Origin: Engraulis encrasicolus
Taxonomy: Eukaryota; Chordata; Actinopteri; Clupeiformes; Engraulidae
Direction of reading: 5' to 3'
DNA length: 64,000 bases
Assembly: GCF_034702125.1 (NCBI RefSeq)
Contig: NC_085872.1
Location: forward strand, 31,695,376 to 31,759,375
Position 1 is the first letter of the stretch, and the number at the start of each line of letters is the position of its first letter. The translations under genes and the position numbers were made by a program. A model generated the notes under the pieces. It saw only the letters and a list, made by a program, of their open reading frames with translations. It searched no databases and had not been told where the DNA came from. This document shows, one piece after another, positions 1-12,919 of the stretch.

Positions 1-730
1 TTAGCTAGACCATACTTCTCCAATGAAGTATCTCAGGCCCCTGCTCGACCAGGATGCATGATCGAGGGGAAGTGTATCTTTGATGTCCCCCTTGGACTTC
101 AGGAACCAAAGTGTGTGCCCTCAAACGGGTATCTATCGGGGCTGGCTTGGCCAGCTTGCTGTGGTGGTGGTTGCTACTAGGTTCTCCGTCCGCAACGTGG
201 ACCTACGGCCCTGATAGAGAATGTTTTTTTCTGCCAGCACAGTTGCACCTGCAGATGTTGTGTACTGAACATTCTGGAAATTCCCCCTTGTGCCAAGGCC
301 TGGTTTGCTATTGGGGAATACCACTTGATATTGGGGGCCTCGCTACACCTCTGTGGGCTCCACCTGCACATCGGTTACACCCAGACGACATGGTTTCCGT
401 GCCCTGGGTTCCCTCCACTGCGTGCTCTCCGTGGTATTGGATGTCCGGACGCTGCCTTTGTGCGCCTGGTGCCTAGCCTCTCTTCTTCGGGTTCGGAACT
501 AAGACCCTGGGCCCTTGGGCGGCTGTTGCGTCTCGAGCTGCGCGTTGGGTGAGCATGATGCTTATCACTGCTGATGGACGCTGCCTCTTCGCCTTCAACA
601 GCTCTGGGCATCGGCAGGAGAATGGTCTGTGCCCCGGCCAAGCTTTTGTTTGCGCATTCTAGGTAAAGGCAACTCAATCGGGAGTTTTTCAATACCCATA
701 GTGGGATGTCGAGTGTTTCGACAGAAAGAG
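1..730. mobile_element. Probable internal part of a DIRS-like retrotransposon, degenerate
   Basis: This GC-rich stretch directly precedes the DIRS-type inverted repeat at 731-1010 and has similar composition. Near 699-730 it carries a block (gtgggatgtcgagtg, then cgacagaaagaga) that matches the reverse complement of a fragment at 42120-42165, so the block is repeated within the window. Frames of up to 121 codons exist, but I see no reverse transcriptase, RNase H or recombinase motif. Assignment to DIRS is inference from position and the shared block. It may be partly unrelated sequence. Confidence 0.4.
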
Positions 731-1010
731 AACTATAGGTTACCGAGGGTAACTCTGGTTCTCTGAGGGAGATGAACGAGACATCTCACTGGATTGCTAC
801 ACTCACCCACAAGCTGCCTCAGATTGAAGCTCAGAGCCCAGCACACCTGGGCTTTGTCCCTGAGGGGGCGGGATCCCCAGCTGTGCAGCTCATTGGCATG
901 ACGGCAAGATTGAAATCAAGTTTTGGCAAATTGTCGCGGGCGTTACCCATAGTGAGATGTCTGGTTCATATGCCTCAGAGAGCCGGGGTTACCCTTGGTA
1001 GCCTATAGTT
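731..1010. repeat. 60-bp inverted repeat of DIRS-element type
   Basis: The arms are 731-790 and 951-1010. The right arm is the reverse complement of the left at about 52 of 60 positions, with a 160-bp spacer. Motifs such as agtgagatgtctsgttcat and a ggttac-containing block resemble, from memory, the terminal inverted repeats of fish DIRS retrotransposons. DIRS elements have inverted or split repeats rather than ordinary LTRs and use a tyrosine recombinase. No recombinase frame is visible here, so this is a terminal fragment. Confidence 0.55.
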
Positions 1011-1139
1011 ATGTGCCTTTTTGCTTGATTGTATTTCCTTCTATGATGAAATCATTGGAAATTCAAACAGTGAATGTTAACATTGATTTGGGCCACATCT
1101 GCTAGATTAATTGCAATTAATGAAGTTCTAGTGTCTTCT

Positions 1140-2305
1140 TTGATGGCCATCTTTAAAATGCAAATGAGTGGATTTGATTATAGGCCTATTGCTCTTAAGC
1201 ACAAACACACAAAATTACATACTTGTATCATCATTTTTTTGCTCACCTTTGGGCTAAATTCAGCCTTTTTGTGGCCATATTATAAAATGGCAAACATTTC
1301 TGGCGAGTCAGGAAGATTTGATTGTATTGTTTTTTTTTTTGCACATTCATGCCAAAATTGATGCTTGTATACTTGCTTGATCAATCCTGTGCAACAAATC
1401 CATTTCTATGGTATTTTTTGGCGGCCATCTTGGAAAATCGCCGTCATTTAAACTGGAAAATTACTTGGAATGTATTGTGTTGGTCTTAAGCACATAACTG
1501 CCAAATTTCTTGGTTGTGCTTGTATCATAATTTCCTTTCTCAATTCTGTGCAACAAATCCATTTTTAGATTCTTTCATGGTGGCCATTTTGGAAAATTGC
1601 CACCATTGCAAATGGCAAATCAGATAGATTTGATCGTATTGGTCTTAAGCACATACATGTTGAATTTCATGCTTGTATCATACTTTTGTAGGTCAATTTT
1701 ATGCAATAAATCACTTTCTGGGGTCTTTTTTGGCGGCCATCTTGGAAAATGGCCACCATTTCAAGTGGCCAATCAGGTAGATTTGACCGTATTGGTCTTA
1801 AGCACATACATGTTGAATTTCATGCCTGTATCATCATTTTCTAGGTCAATTCTATGCAATAAATCTATTTCTGGGGTCTTTTTTGGCAGCCATCTTGGAA
1901 AATGGCCGCCATTTGAAGTGGCCAATCAGGTAGATTTGATTGTATTGGTCTTGAGCACATATATGTTGAATTTCATACTTGTATCATAATTTACAAGGTC
2001 AATTACATGCAATAAATCAATTTCTGGTGTCTTTTTTGGCGGCCATCTTGGAAAATGGCCGCCATTTCAAGTGGCCAATCAGGTAGATCTGATCATATTG
2101 TTCTTGAGCACATACATGTTGAATTTCATGCTTGTATCATAATTTTCTAGGTCAATTCTATGCAATAAATCCATTTCTGGGGTCTTTTTTGGCGGCCATC
2201 TTGGAAAATGGCCGCCATTTCAAGTGGCCAATCGGGTAGATTTGATCGTATGGGTCTTGAGCACATACTTGCCGAATTTCACGCTTGTATCATAATTTGC
2301 ACGAT
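1140..2305. repeat. 153-bp tandem satellite, about eight units
   Basis: Unit starts, taken at the ggcggccat block, fall near 1142, 1270, 1420, 1579, 1732, 1885, 2038 and 2191. The last four intervals are exactly 153 bp and the earlier ones about 128-159 bp, so the 3' units are homogeneous and the 5' units degenerate. Each good unit holds a perfect 9-bp inverted repeat (ggcggccat / atggccgcc) around an 8-base loop. Because 153 is divisible by three, a 130-codon frame runs through three units with a 51-residue period. I regard that frame as incidental. Confidence 0.9.
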
Positions 2306-3174
2306 TTTTCCTGTAGCCGCTCTACTAATAATATGATTCTGTGGGAAGGGGTTGAAAGTGGTCCGTCAAGAATATGCATTTTGGTAAAGTATGAATTCGG
2401 GCTACGTGTATGTGTTTTCTTCTTACAAGTCTGATATGCTGCATCAAAGAGCCCTTGACTCATTAGGTGTATCTACTTTATAGTGTAATCTGCAGTGGCA
2501 TACTACAGCTTGCGGTGGCATACAACTAGTCTGAATGAATAGCATTAATACTTTAAATGGAAGCACTTTCTAATGTGATTTGAATCGCTGTCTCACAGTT
2601 CATAGATATGATACAACTTCTGTTAAAGCCACGATTGTGTAAAAACTGGGGATGCTTACCGCTTCACTTTAGTTCCACAAACTTACTTATGTTGTTGTAT
2701 AATTAATCAAAGTCTGCAAGGGAATTTGTTTCACTGCTTTGGGGAAAAGTAGGCCATTAATTTATTTCTACATTAGCCTTTTTGTTTGCTGTATAGGTCA
2801 ACAGTTTTTCCCCTCATAGGTGAATATATCTCTTGTCAGCTGAATTCAGATGCCTGAAAAGCAGGTCTTTATATCCTTGAGCTATTTAAAAACCTTAATT
2901 GCAGTGTTTTTATTTGTGAATGCTCATTAGTGAGAACATTTAGTGCAAGATTTAATTACTGTTTAATTATTGTTTTTGTTTGTTTGCTTGTTACCGTTCA
3001 TAATAAATGGCTCATCCAATCATGTCCATGGGCTCATCCTTCCATCGGGTGGGAAAAACATCACACTTCTTCACCACCTCAAGCGTTGCCCTGATGAATG
3101 GCATCTGATGGTACCTCATCAAGAAGGAGAGGGGGGTAGGGAACGAGTGAGAGGGTGAGAGAGGACAAGAGCAG
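2306..3174. other. No recognisable feature
   Basis: AT-rich single-copy-looking sequence. I see no repeat structure, RNA gene or convincing coding frame. Around 2900-2975 it is rich in TTAATTA-like motifs, which alone mean little. Confidence 0.4.
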
Positions 3175-3206
3175 GGAAAGAAAGAAAGAAAGAAAGAAAG
3201 AAAGAC
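3175..3206. repeat. (GAAA)n microsatellite
   Basis: Seven or so uninterrupted GAAA units inside a purine-rich stretch. Confidence 0.9.
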
Positions 3207-3467
3207 CGGTGGTCGATTTGTGTTGTCACTTGTGTGTTGGTGCTGCGTCTTGTGGAGTGCTGAGCTGGCAGTTTGACGGGGATCACACATGAATCCCCAC
3301 AGAGTTACTGAGGAAAGACTTTCACCAGTCACTGGTCAATAACACAGCAGCCTACAGTCCATTACATTACATCACAAGGCTCATGCGGACAATCCTCACA
3401 CAATTTACAGCCGGCCTGATAATTGTCATTATGACTGTATGGATGTGAGCAAATAGGTATTGCGCAG

Positions 3468-3527
3468 GATCCTTTTCTTCTTTTTTTTCTCCCAGGTCTG
3501 GCATGGACACCTATTTGACCCTACATG

Positions 3528-3618
<91 letters not shown>

Positions 3619-3752
3619 TGCGCGCGTGCAGGATCCTTCCCCCCAGGTTTGGCATGGACACCTATTTGACCCTAGATGTGTGTGTGTGTGTGTGTGCGTG
3701 CGTGCGTGCGTGTGCGTGTGCATGCGTGTGCGTGTGCGTGTGTATGTGTAAT
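3468..3752. repeat. (TG)n tract with duplicated flank
   Basis: A (TG)n tract runs from 3531 to 3614 and a second, with CG variants, from 3678 to 3750. Both are preceded by the same block, aggatcct...ggcatggacacctatttgaccctaSatgt, at 3468-3530 and 3630-3677. Flank plus tract therefore form a tandem duplication of about 155 bp. Confidence 0.85.
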
Positions 3753-3869
3753 GCGTACAGTGTAGGTGTGCGTTTCTCTCTTGCACGAGCAGGTTTTTTT
3801 CATTCTGTTCGGTCTCTGTACTGTGATGTAATTATCCCCCTGTTTTAGACAGTACCTTTTATAAAAAGC

Positions 3870-4022
3870 TATGTTGAACAATATATTCCTTTCATGTCTA
3901 CACTGAATTGAGTGCTTTCAATCTCATGTTCAATGTATAGTGTAAATTGACCAGATCTTACTGTTGTAATAAAAGGCATTCTATTCTATTGTATTCTATT
4001 GTATTCTATTCTAATCTATTCT
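3870..4022 (+). mobile_element. Probable LINE 3' tail ending in (ATTCT)n
   Basis: A stretch ending in ttgtaataaaaggc is followed directly by imperfect ATTCT pentamers at about 3975-4022. Fish non-LTR elements often end in an AATAAA-like signal followed by a short tandem repeat. No coding part is present, so only the tail can be claimed. Confidence 0.4.
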
Positions 4023-4126
4023 TTGTGTCGGATCTGGCATAGGTCTGGATAGGAGATGCTGTTTTCTGATGTATTTACCCGTATGTGTAACTAGAGCCAT
4101 ATGTTCTACTCTCCCTCTCTCGCTGA

Positions 4127-4292
<166 letters not shown>

Positions 4293-4584
4293 TGACTAGC
4301 TAATCTTTTGTGGCATTGTGAGGCTTCGCGATTTCTGTTCTTCAGTGAGAGGAAGGTCATACAAGCTTCACCTCCACATTCATCATGGCTGGGACGGGCA
4401 TCTATCAGTGCTGCTCCATTTGAGGCTGTCACCATGCCAGCTGCCTGTACAGGAGGAAGCCCGTGTCAGCACAAGTGGCCAGCGCTAAGAATAGCTCCAC
4501 ACATACAGTAACACTGCATACAGCATATCTATCCAGGTATATGCTGCCCCCGTCTCTGTTATTAACCTGTAGCACTATATATGC

Positions 4585-4828
4585 AGAGCTCTTTTCCAAA
4601 ACGCTATATCGACCATTTTTGACATTTTACATTTTAATATTGGAATTGACTGTTAAGAGGTCCTACCATCTATGTGTGAATTATTGCCTTTCAAATGTTT
4701 TGAGAACATGCTTTAAAACCTCTGTAAAAATGCATTTTGCAATGCATTTCAATGGAATACCCATTACAAAAATGTAAATTTCCCAACATTCTATAAAATG
4801 GATGTATCTCATTTTGGAAAAGAGCTCT
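4585..4828. mobile_element. Short inverted-repeat DNA element (MITE), 244 bp
   Basis: The ends at 4585-4601 and 4812-4828 are perfect 17-bp inverted repeats (agagctcttttccaaaa). The interior is AT-rich and non-coding. I could not define a target duplication, so the superfamily is open. Confidence 0.75.
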
Positions 4829-4862
4829 TCATTATGGTAGTCTATACATCTTTTCTTCTCCC

Positions 4863-5190
4863 TAAAGGTGCACTATGTAGGATTTGTTAGCAGTTTATTT
4901 CCAGAATTCATGCTACCCATTCACAAATGTTAAATTTTTCACAAATACTTTGGCTACTGCCACCATCAAATTCTAGTAGTATCCATTAGGGCTGGGAAAA
5001 TTGCACTTTCCATACATAAAAAGGGGTTTCTTCTCCATGCCCGTCATTTTCAATTTCCCGAAATAGACATTTTTAGCTGCAAAACGTACTGTACTTTGGT
5101 CATACTAGTAAATATTAGCTTATTGCTTAGTAAATAAAGATCAAATTTGGCAATAGGCAGCATAGTGTCACTGAGCAGCATTGCAATATG
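4863..5190 (+). mobile_element. Truncated copy of the 'AAAGGGACACTGTG' MITE family
   Basis: It aligns by eye with the copies at 23315-24115 and 55312-55680. Shared blocks include the opening (aaaggtgcactatgtaggat here), agaattcatgctacccattca and tttggcaataggcagca. The right terminal inverted repeat is missing, so this copy is 3'-truncated and diverged. Confidence 0.75.
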
Positions 5191-6689
5191 GCCACCATCC
5201 TAGGCACAGAAAGGCAGCGTGCACGCAACAGCAAGATGTGATGAAGATAAAGGTAGCCTATGTTTTTAATGTGACACAATTGTTCAAACTTCATCAAGAA
5301 CAAAAGGAGTGCTTTCCACACATTTCCTCTTTCCGTGGTGCTGTATTAGCCCTTTCTATTTTACTGTATTTTCTCTGTCTGTAAATGTGTGTGATCTCTT
5401 TTTTTTTAAAGCTTTCTTCAGGGCTGATTGAACTTGTTTGGCCCTTCAAGGTGGCTTACACACAGAACTGTGTGGAAAGAAAATGTACTTGTTTGAAAAG
5501 AAGCTCACACAGTGAAGAGATAATATACACCCCTTGTCCAATGCATATTTTCTGCACCATTTGTCTTTGGCATTATGAGACCCTGCTGGCTTCTTTTATA
5601 TTTCCTCACACTAAGGCGTAGATTGGGCCATTCAGGCTACAGTTTCAGAGAGTCCACAAGGATTTCAGCACTCGATTTCACACCTCTGAGGAGTACAAAC
5701 GAGTGGCAGATAAACAGAGCATAACCAGAGAGGCAGGCAGAAGAAAGCAGAGAGGAGAGGCGAGACTGAGGTGGAGACCGGAAACAAGAAAACACAAGAG
5801 GGAGAGAAAATGAGGTGTTGTTGGTTTTGGGGATTTTTATTATTTTTGTTATTGCAGGGTGGCATTGCAAGAGAGAGGTAGCAGAACGAAAGTCAGTAGA
5901 GGGGATCTGGAAATAGCTAGAGTGACGTGTATTGGTGTGTGAAACTAATTATTCAGTATTTCTCTAAAGAAAAAAAACATTGATTGAACTTTGAATCACA
6001 AGGTTTGTCCGTTTATTGCACGTGTATGTGTGTAGCCTATTTATTTTTGTATGAATTTATTTAATATAGCCTGCTCATATCATGAGTGCGTGATGTTTGA
6101 CCTGAACAATTAAAAAATCATATTCTAGATGTTGCATTAGATGAAAACAGAATGCTGAAAACTTCTCACATTTAAATTCGGAGGTGTGAGTCGTCTTTAT
6201 TAAAGTAAGAGACTAAATAACATGGTGCCGCGCATCAAGAGAAGAGCAGCGTGTGCAAATGTCACTGGATCTCTTTAAGAGCCGCAACTATAATGTGATT
6301 AATTATTACATTAAGGAGGACAATGAGCCAACAATATAACACGTGACAAAATACAAGTGAATTATTATGCACACACCCATGAGTGTTCAGAGCACTACAA
6401 TATCTATGTCTCCTTAATGCATATAACATAGGATCAGTATAATTTAACAGGCCAATTCCACACAAGCACTTTTTGAACTCTTGAAACTCTTGAAAATATG
6501 TAGCAGATGAGTATTAGATTATAATCCTGCAGGCTTAGTATGCAAACATTTCACCTCAACTGACTCATTTCTCAGTCGTTGACGTATACCCTACTTACCC
6601 CCTCACTGTCGGCCTGGAAAGACAGTATTCTGTTTGTAGTAGTTCAATGTGAGCTATACAGTATGTGTAGCATTAATAGCAGAGAAGTT
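5191..6689. other. No recognisable feature
   Basis: Mixed-composition non-coding sequence. Frames here are short, without domains or plausible splice context. I see no RNA gene or repeat structure. Confidence 0.4.
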
Positions 6690-6822
6690 AGTAAAGAGCC
6701 AGTGTGGTGCCATCATTGCTAGTTAGAGTGCTCGTCTTACAGTAGCCTAGCAGTTCTCCCTGAAGGTCATGGATTCACACACGTGGACACCTGCTGACTG
6801 CTCTATGCGTCTGGTAAATGCC
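6690..6822 (+). mobile_element. Possible degenerate SINE
   Basis: The stretch begins with a tRNA-like segment (tagttagagtgctcgtctta) and ends with gcgtctggtaaatgcca, close to the gcgtctgctaaatgc tail of several fish SINE/LINE families (remembered). Box B is not clear. It could be chance resemblance. Confidence 0.3.
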
Positions 6823-7219
6823 ACCATTTTTCACACTGTTGAGCATGCTTGTGGCAAAGGTCAAAGAATGGCATAGAATCCAAAATGCAAACTAAGTGGT
6901 AGTGTCCCTCCGTCGCGAAAGCTTTTGGATTTAAAATAGTTTTCTTGGTCTTTTATCAGTGAAGAGGATTTAGAATTTTCCTTATAGGCTTGGTTAGTTG
7001 GTAGATAGGCTAATTATAGGGATTTCATTAAAAATTAAATTCATTTCTTTTTGTATGATCAAATATTTATTGACATCAATTCTGACATTGAACACATTCT
7101 CTTGTTGTACCGTATTTACAAGATCGTCATGGACAGGTACAGTATATTAATGTCTTTTTGGATTAACATTCTCCTTAATCACATGGAGAATGACATGAAC
7201 AAAACAAGCTTTGTTGTAT

Positions 7220-7223
<4 letters not shown>
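6823..7223. other. No recognisable feature
   Basis: AT-rich sequence before the next microsatellite cluster. Nothing supported. Confidence 0.35.
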
Positions 7224-7519
<296 letters not shown>

Positions 7520-7834
7520 ACAGAATGTACAGCAGACAATATGATGACGATAACAAAGTTTTAACAGAGGTAGTTTTCCAATCTGTAAACATTCACCTTT
7601 AGACAGAAGCACTGAACAAAATCTCTCTTGGAAAGACAATTCAAATCTCACTCCTCACAGCATGAGCTTAATTCTGACTGTTTCTCATAGAGCATGGTCA
7701 GTGTAGAGAGGGATGACGAGGGAGAATCAGTCATACAAGCCCTGTAGGAGGGAGAAAAGAAAGCTTGCTGTGGGAGAGACCTCAGCCTCCAGCTCTTCCA
7801 CATCTCTTAACCTTGAAAGCCGGTCCTGAAAAAT

Positions 7835-8585
<751 letters not shown>

Positions 8586-8589
8586 GGAT

Positions 8590-9200
8590 AATAGTGACAA
8601 CTTCACCATTGCCAGAAGTGCATTCTTAGATTCTTAGGCTGACACCACATGCAACCCAAAGGTTTAGGAGAGATTCAAAGTACGAGGTAGAGCAGAAATG
8701 CAGAGGCAGGCCGAGAGAAAGACTTCTGGGGACACATTATCAGACATTTCAAATTATATTTCACATTGGAAAGAATATCAGTGGAAAGACACTGATTTGC
8801 TATTCAGCAACTGAGCATAAGCAGCATGCACACATTACCATAACATACAATCTAGAAACATAGGACCCATACAGTGCAGCTTAGTCCTTCAGTCTGCAAA
8901 CAAATGTATGCAAATATCACTTCGGTTTATGTAAAACGTCCTGGAAGCGTGAATCTGTTTTCTGTTTGGCAGACATAAGGAATAAATTGTCCAATTTTAT
9001 TCAGGAACTATTTTTTCATCTATCTGTTTGGTTGCTGCCTTAGTATGACCGGCAAGGTAGTTTGAGTACAGGAGCCGCAAACAGAGCATACCATTTACCT
9101 GTATAACCATGCTTAGCATTTATAAGCGGCCTTTCTTCAGAGGACAGTTTCTGCTGAAGGTTTTTGGGGTTGTTTGAGAGTTACAGTGGCATCACAAGAG
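8590..9200. other. No recognisable feature
   Basis: Unremarkable non-coding sequence between microsatellite blocks. Confidence 0.35.
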
Positions 9201-9203
9201 AGG

Positions 9204-9276
<73 letters not shown>

Positions 9277-9281
9277 TTGAT

Positions 9282-9370
<89 letters not shown>

Positions 9371-9373
9371 AAA
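9204..9373. repeat. (GATA)n followed by (GAAA)n
   Basis: A (GATA)n run of about 72 bp is separated by about 7 bp from a (GAAA)n run of about 90 bp. The second is a strict purine tract on the + strand. Confidence 0.95.
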
Positions 9374-10037
9374 CCTAAGGAGTTGTGCTGGGGTTGTGTG
9401 GGCCCAGGCCCATAGAGGAGTGGGATCATCAGCAGGGGACAACAGCAGAGCAGATAAGAGGCCCAACAACAGGAGGCAGCCACAGCTCACCTCAGCCGGT
9501 GGCGACAAAACCCCCGCGCTCGATAAACATGGGTCAAGGTGAACAGAGAGGCTACTGGTGCCATGGGGGACAGGAGAGATGGAGGAGGACGGGAAACAAC
9601 TGGAAGGCAATTGCTCCAGGACCCGCAGAGAAAGGCATCACGAGCCAAGTGGAAACAGCTGCAGGCACCATGAGATGGCCCTGGAACAGCCAGAGGAAGC
9701 CTTAGAGCCTTCAGGAAACCAACCACTGATTTATGTTGAGGGAGATGGAATGGGAACACAAAACGAGCAAGATTCACACACGAACATCATCTCATACGCC
9801 CTTCTGGATTGTTGGTTGTACAAGGACGTTGTAATGTTTTTTTCTTGTTTACAAAAAAATTCGACATCCCTGACCAATTATGTATTTGCGATGTTGAGCT
9901 GTACAAACACATCAGCATATCTTCAGTTGTACGGAGAAAGAGGGCTGGAGGACTGCTGCGTAAACAGATAGTACGTAAAACAGGTAGTGGTTTGGGACTC
10001 CGCCTACTCTACAGGTATATGGGAATCAGCTGACTGA
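9374..10037. other. No recognised gene; two overlapping frames of uncertain meaning
   Basis: Frames of 106 and 137 codons overlap here on the + strand (9385-9705 and 9558-9971). The first half is GC-rich and encodes low-complexity Gly/Glu/Trp-rich peptide. I see no domain, signal peptide or convincing splice sites, and do not call a gene. Confidence 0.35.
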
Positions 10038-10042
10038 CAAAG

Positions 10043-10241
10043 GGCCTTTCTCAAAACCTAGGACAGTGTCCTTCTAAGTGTATCAGCCTAATTAGTCACA
10101 CCCAGTGACTGGATACTATTTATTAGTCACACCCAGTGATTGGATATTCTGTAGAGTTCACCAAAGAGTATCCAATCACTGGGTGTAAGTGATTAGGCTG
10201 ATACACTTGGAAGGACACTGTCCTAGGTTTTGAGAAAGGCC
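10043..10241. mobile_element. Foldback MITE, 199 bp, 5-bp target duplication
   Basis: The left end (ggcctttctcaaaacctagg and on) is repeated inverted at the right end with one visible mismatch over the first 50 bases, so most of the element is stem. It is flanked on both sides by caaag (10038-10042 and 10242-10246). A 5-bp duplication is not typical of hAT or Harbinger, so I leave the superfamily open. Confidence 0.8.
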
Positions 10242-10246
10242 CAAAG

Positions 10247-12056
10247 AGATGGATCTACTACTAGAGCGGACAATCAATGTATACTTCCATCTTCCGGGAA
10301 GCATTTTTACCCCGGAAAAAATGGCGCCTGGAGTGAACGCCGCTCGAAATACATAGAGAATGTATTGTGAGATATACTTCATTTCCACGTAAAATACTAA
10401 GAAATATATTTCTAAAGGAACGGGAATCTCTTGAGTTACTTAGGTTTATACAAAATCATGCATTTTTCTGTAGTGAAGTTGGCTTACCAAATTTAAGTTA
10501 ATTTTAGAGTGGGAGTGAATGTTGACCGGAAACCAAAAAACTTGCTTCCCAAAAAACGCCCTATTGTCTGGACTTGCATGTATGCATGTAGCAGAGTGGA
10601 CATCGGAGTTATTTCTAAATATAGTAAGTTGATTGTTTAGCACGACTACGCCACCTACGGGGGTTAATCGCATGAAAAAGGTCACCCCTTTTTGAAACAT
10701 CAAAGGCACCACAGGTTCGCACATTGCAGGGGAGGGAGACGTGTTTTCCATAAAGACATCCGTTTTATTTTCGTTACAAAAGATGCGTTAACATTATTAG
10801 CAACATGGGAAATATTTACAGTATTCTGCTCACAATCTCACACAGTCACGTACCCTTATCCTCATGCCGCCACATACAATGAAGGGCAGCCAGCTTCTAA
10901 AGAGACCCAAAAGAAAAGAAAATACAATAACAAAAAATAGTAAAGCATGCAAGATGACACTGCAAACAGGAGGGAAACCACACGGGTAAGGAGGGAGGTA
11001 CACACCATGCATGTTCTACACGCCAAAAACAATTTAATAAAATAAGCAGATCATGCGTAATTGACACACAGCATAGCTGTGGAAAAAGGAAAAGCAACCA
11101 TGCAAAAGTAAGAGCAGAAATTGCAAATAAATAAACTTTAGAGGAGCTAGGCCTACACCCAACTGATGCAGAATCTACAGGGGAAAGGTGCACGTCCGTC
11201 CACTTCACGTACTAAGCTGCAATGCTTGTGACGTGAGACCTGCCATCTACACACACACGCACCACTAAAATTACTGTAGGAACAGCCACTATACACCTAC
11301 ATACCACGGAAGTGAGGAGGAGATCATAATACCAACATTCCACAAGAAGAGCTACATACGCAGCACATTAACCAATGATAGTTACTCACCCAGTCCAGGC
11401 ACACAATCTCTCCAAACCAGCCACCAAGGCCTACTCGCATTGCATGCCACAACCAACCCTGGCCCCCGGAAACAGATAGGAAGCGCACATTCCCAAACAC
11501 CCGCCTAAAGTATATATTAAGGATTGAGAACTGACTCCACCAATCCATGGCGGTCCCCTGGGAAATCGCATGACGCGAAACACTTCATCCTGCTATATCT
11601 AGTATGTCTTTGGGACTGATGAGTATGGTGTGTGCTATAGACTGAAAAATGTTGGTACAGTAGTGTTTTTAATTGTTTAAGTTCAAAGATGAAGTAGCAC
11701 GTATATTAAAGTGGTTTTATTTTAGAAGAGTGCCTTTGCATCCTGCTTGGTTTTTGATATCTTCAGTTGTACTCATCACTCTACTCCCTATACTTAGTCG
11801 AGGGAGTCCACATGGTATGTCACCACAGAAACACTGTGGCAAAACTTTTAGCGCTCTATTGAAAACATTTTCACTGGATTCAGGAAAGGTAAGAGATACC
11901 AACAAAATGAGCAGAAAGACAGGACAGGCAGTGTTCATATGACCTCGTCAGAGATTGACCAGAATGTTGAGAGAGGAAATTGAAAAAAGGAGGAAAAGAC
12001 AGATAGGGCATCAGAGATAATGAGCAGGAGGAGAGGTTAAAGGAATGGACTAGATA
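10247..12056. other. No recognised gene or repeat structure
   Basis: Includes a 60-100-codon minus-strand frame cluster at 10446-11548 without recognisable domains. The interval 10300-10740 has CpG-containing, ordered-looking sequence that could be an unrecognised interspersed repeat. I can support nothing specific. Confidence 0.35.
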
Positions 12057-12377
12057 CAGGTGTCACCAACGTGGTGCCCGCGTGCGCCAGGTAGCCCTCC
12101 AGGAGCTTCTGAGCTACCCACCAAGGATGTTAATAAACAGTGACGACTACCAGATTTTAGAAACAGTTAATGCTTTTCGTAATTTAAATATGAGGTTATT
12201 TATTCGTTATAACCTATAAGCAAATTATCATTCAATAATAGTGCGATTTGAAAATGATGCCAAGACATCAGTAGAGGATTTTGAACAAAAGTAGCCCTTG
12301 GGTTGCCCTCTGTAGCCCTTGATAGCCCTCGGGTAGCCATTGGTAGCCCTCAGACCCAGAAAGGTTGGGGACCCCTG
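12057..12377. mobile_element. hAT-like MITE, copy 1 of the 'CAGGGGTCCCCAACC' family
   Basis: The left end is caggtgtcaccaacgtggtg. The right end, inverted, is caggggtccccaaccttt, giving imperfect inverted termini of the CAGGG type known in hAT elements. Several tagccctyggtagccctc repeats sit next to the right end. A second copy lies at 52998-53315. Flanking 8-mers do not match, so the target duplication has decayed or the ends are misplaced. Confidence 0.7.
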
Positions 12378-12808
12378 AAGGTCATCAGGGCAAAAGCGTT
12401 ATGAGATGGAGAAATACTGGGGCAGAATAATAGCAAAAATGAAGATGGAGTGCAGGCCAAGGAGAGGTGGAGCAAAAGAGGGAAAGAGAAAGAGGACGGC
12501 GGTATACTGAATTTAGATGAGTGCCTGGAAGGTGGCAGAGATTATAGGACAGCTTCAGGTTACATGAAGGCCGACAATCAAAGAAAAAAAATAAATGGAA
12601 TGTTGGAGTGAAAGTACTAAAGACGTAAAGAAAAAATCAGGATGATGGCACTCAATATGCCACATCATACCACTTCACCGAAAGAGCCCTTAAGGGATCC
12701 ATGACATTAGGGCAGTCCTTCAAGGCTCAACTAAAAGACCTGCTGAAACTTGAACAGTATAAAAGTTGAAGATGGTACAAACACAGCCCTCCTCATGATT
12801 ATATATTT

Positions 12809-12810
<2 letters not shown>

Positions 12811-12862
<52 letters not shown>

Positions 12863-12914
12863 TGTGTGTGCGAGCGTGCGCACATGTGCACGCCTGTGTG
12901 TGTGTGTGTGTGTA
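12811..12914. repeat. (TG)n microsatellite, interrupted
   Basis: Pure TG for about 49 bp, then CG/CA-interrupted TG to 12913. Confidence 0.9.
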
Positions 12915-12919
12915 TTGGT

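Noticed and set aside
111..476. 121-codon frame at the left edge
   Set aside because: No start context or domain, and it overlaps other frames on both strands. It adjoins a DIRS-type repeat, so it is treated as part of a mobile element.
1597..1989. 130-codon frame with 51-residue internal repeats
   Set aside because: It follows from a 153-bp satellite period divisible by three. Other units carry stops in the same frame, and no expression signal is visible.
1140..2305. CRISPR-like array
   Set aside because: The units are contiguous 153-bp tandem copies with no variable spacers, in what is clearly a eukaryotic genome.
3511..3786. Long open frames over CA/TG, GA/TC and GAAA tracts (here and at about 4.1, 7.2, 7.8-8.6, 9.2, 22.7, 26.3, 37.5, 40.7, 46.1, 56.4-57.2 and 62.3 kb)
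   Set aside because: Dinucleotide repeats are free of stops in several frames. The peptides are pure Cys-Val, Thr-His, Arg-Glu or Ser-Leu polymers, so length is no evidence of coding.
9558..9971. 137-codon frame as a host gene
   Set aside because: No recognisable domain. Low-complexity Glu/Gly-rich start, and the frame crosses composition changes without splice support.
12057..12377. Exact 8-bp target duplication for this family
   Set aside because: Flanks actagata and aaggtcat do not match. The family assignment rests on termini alone.
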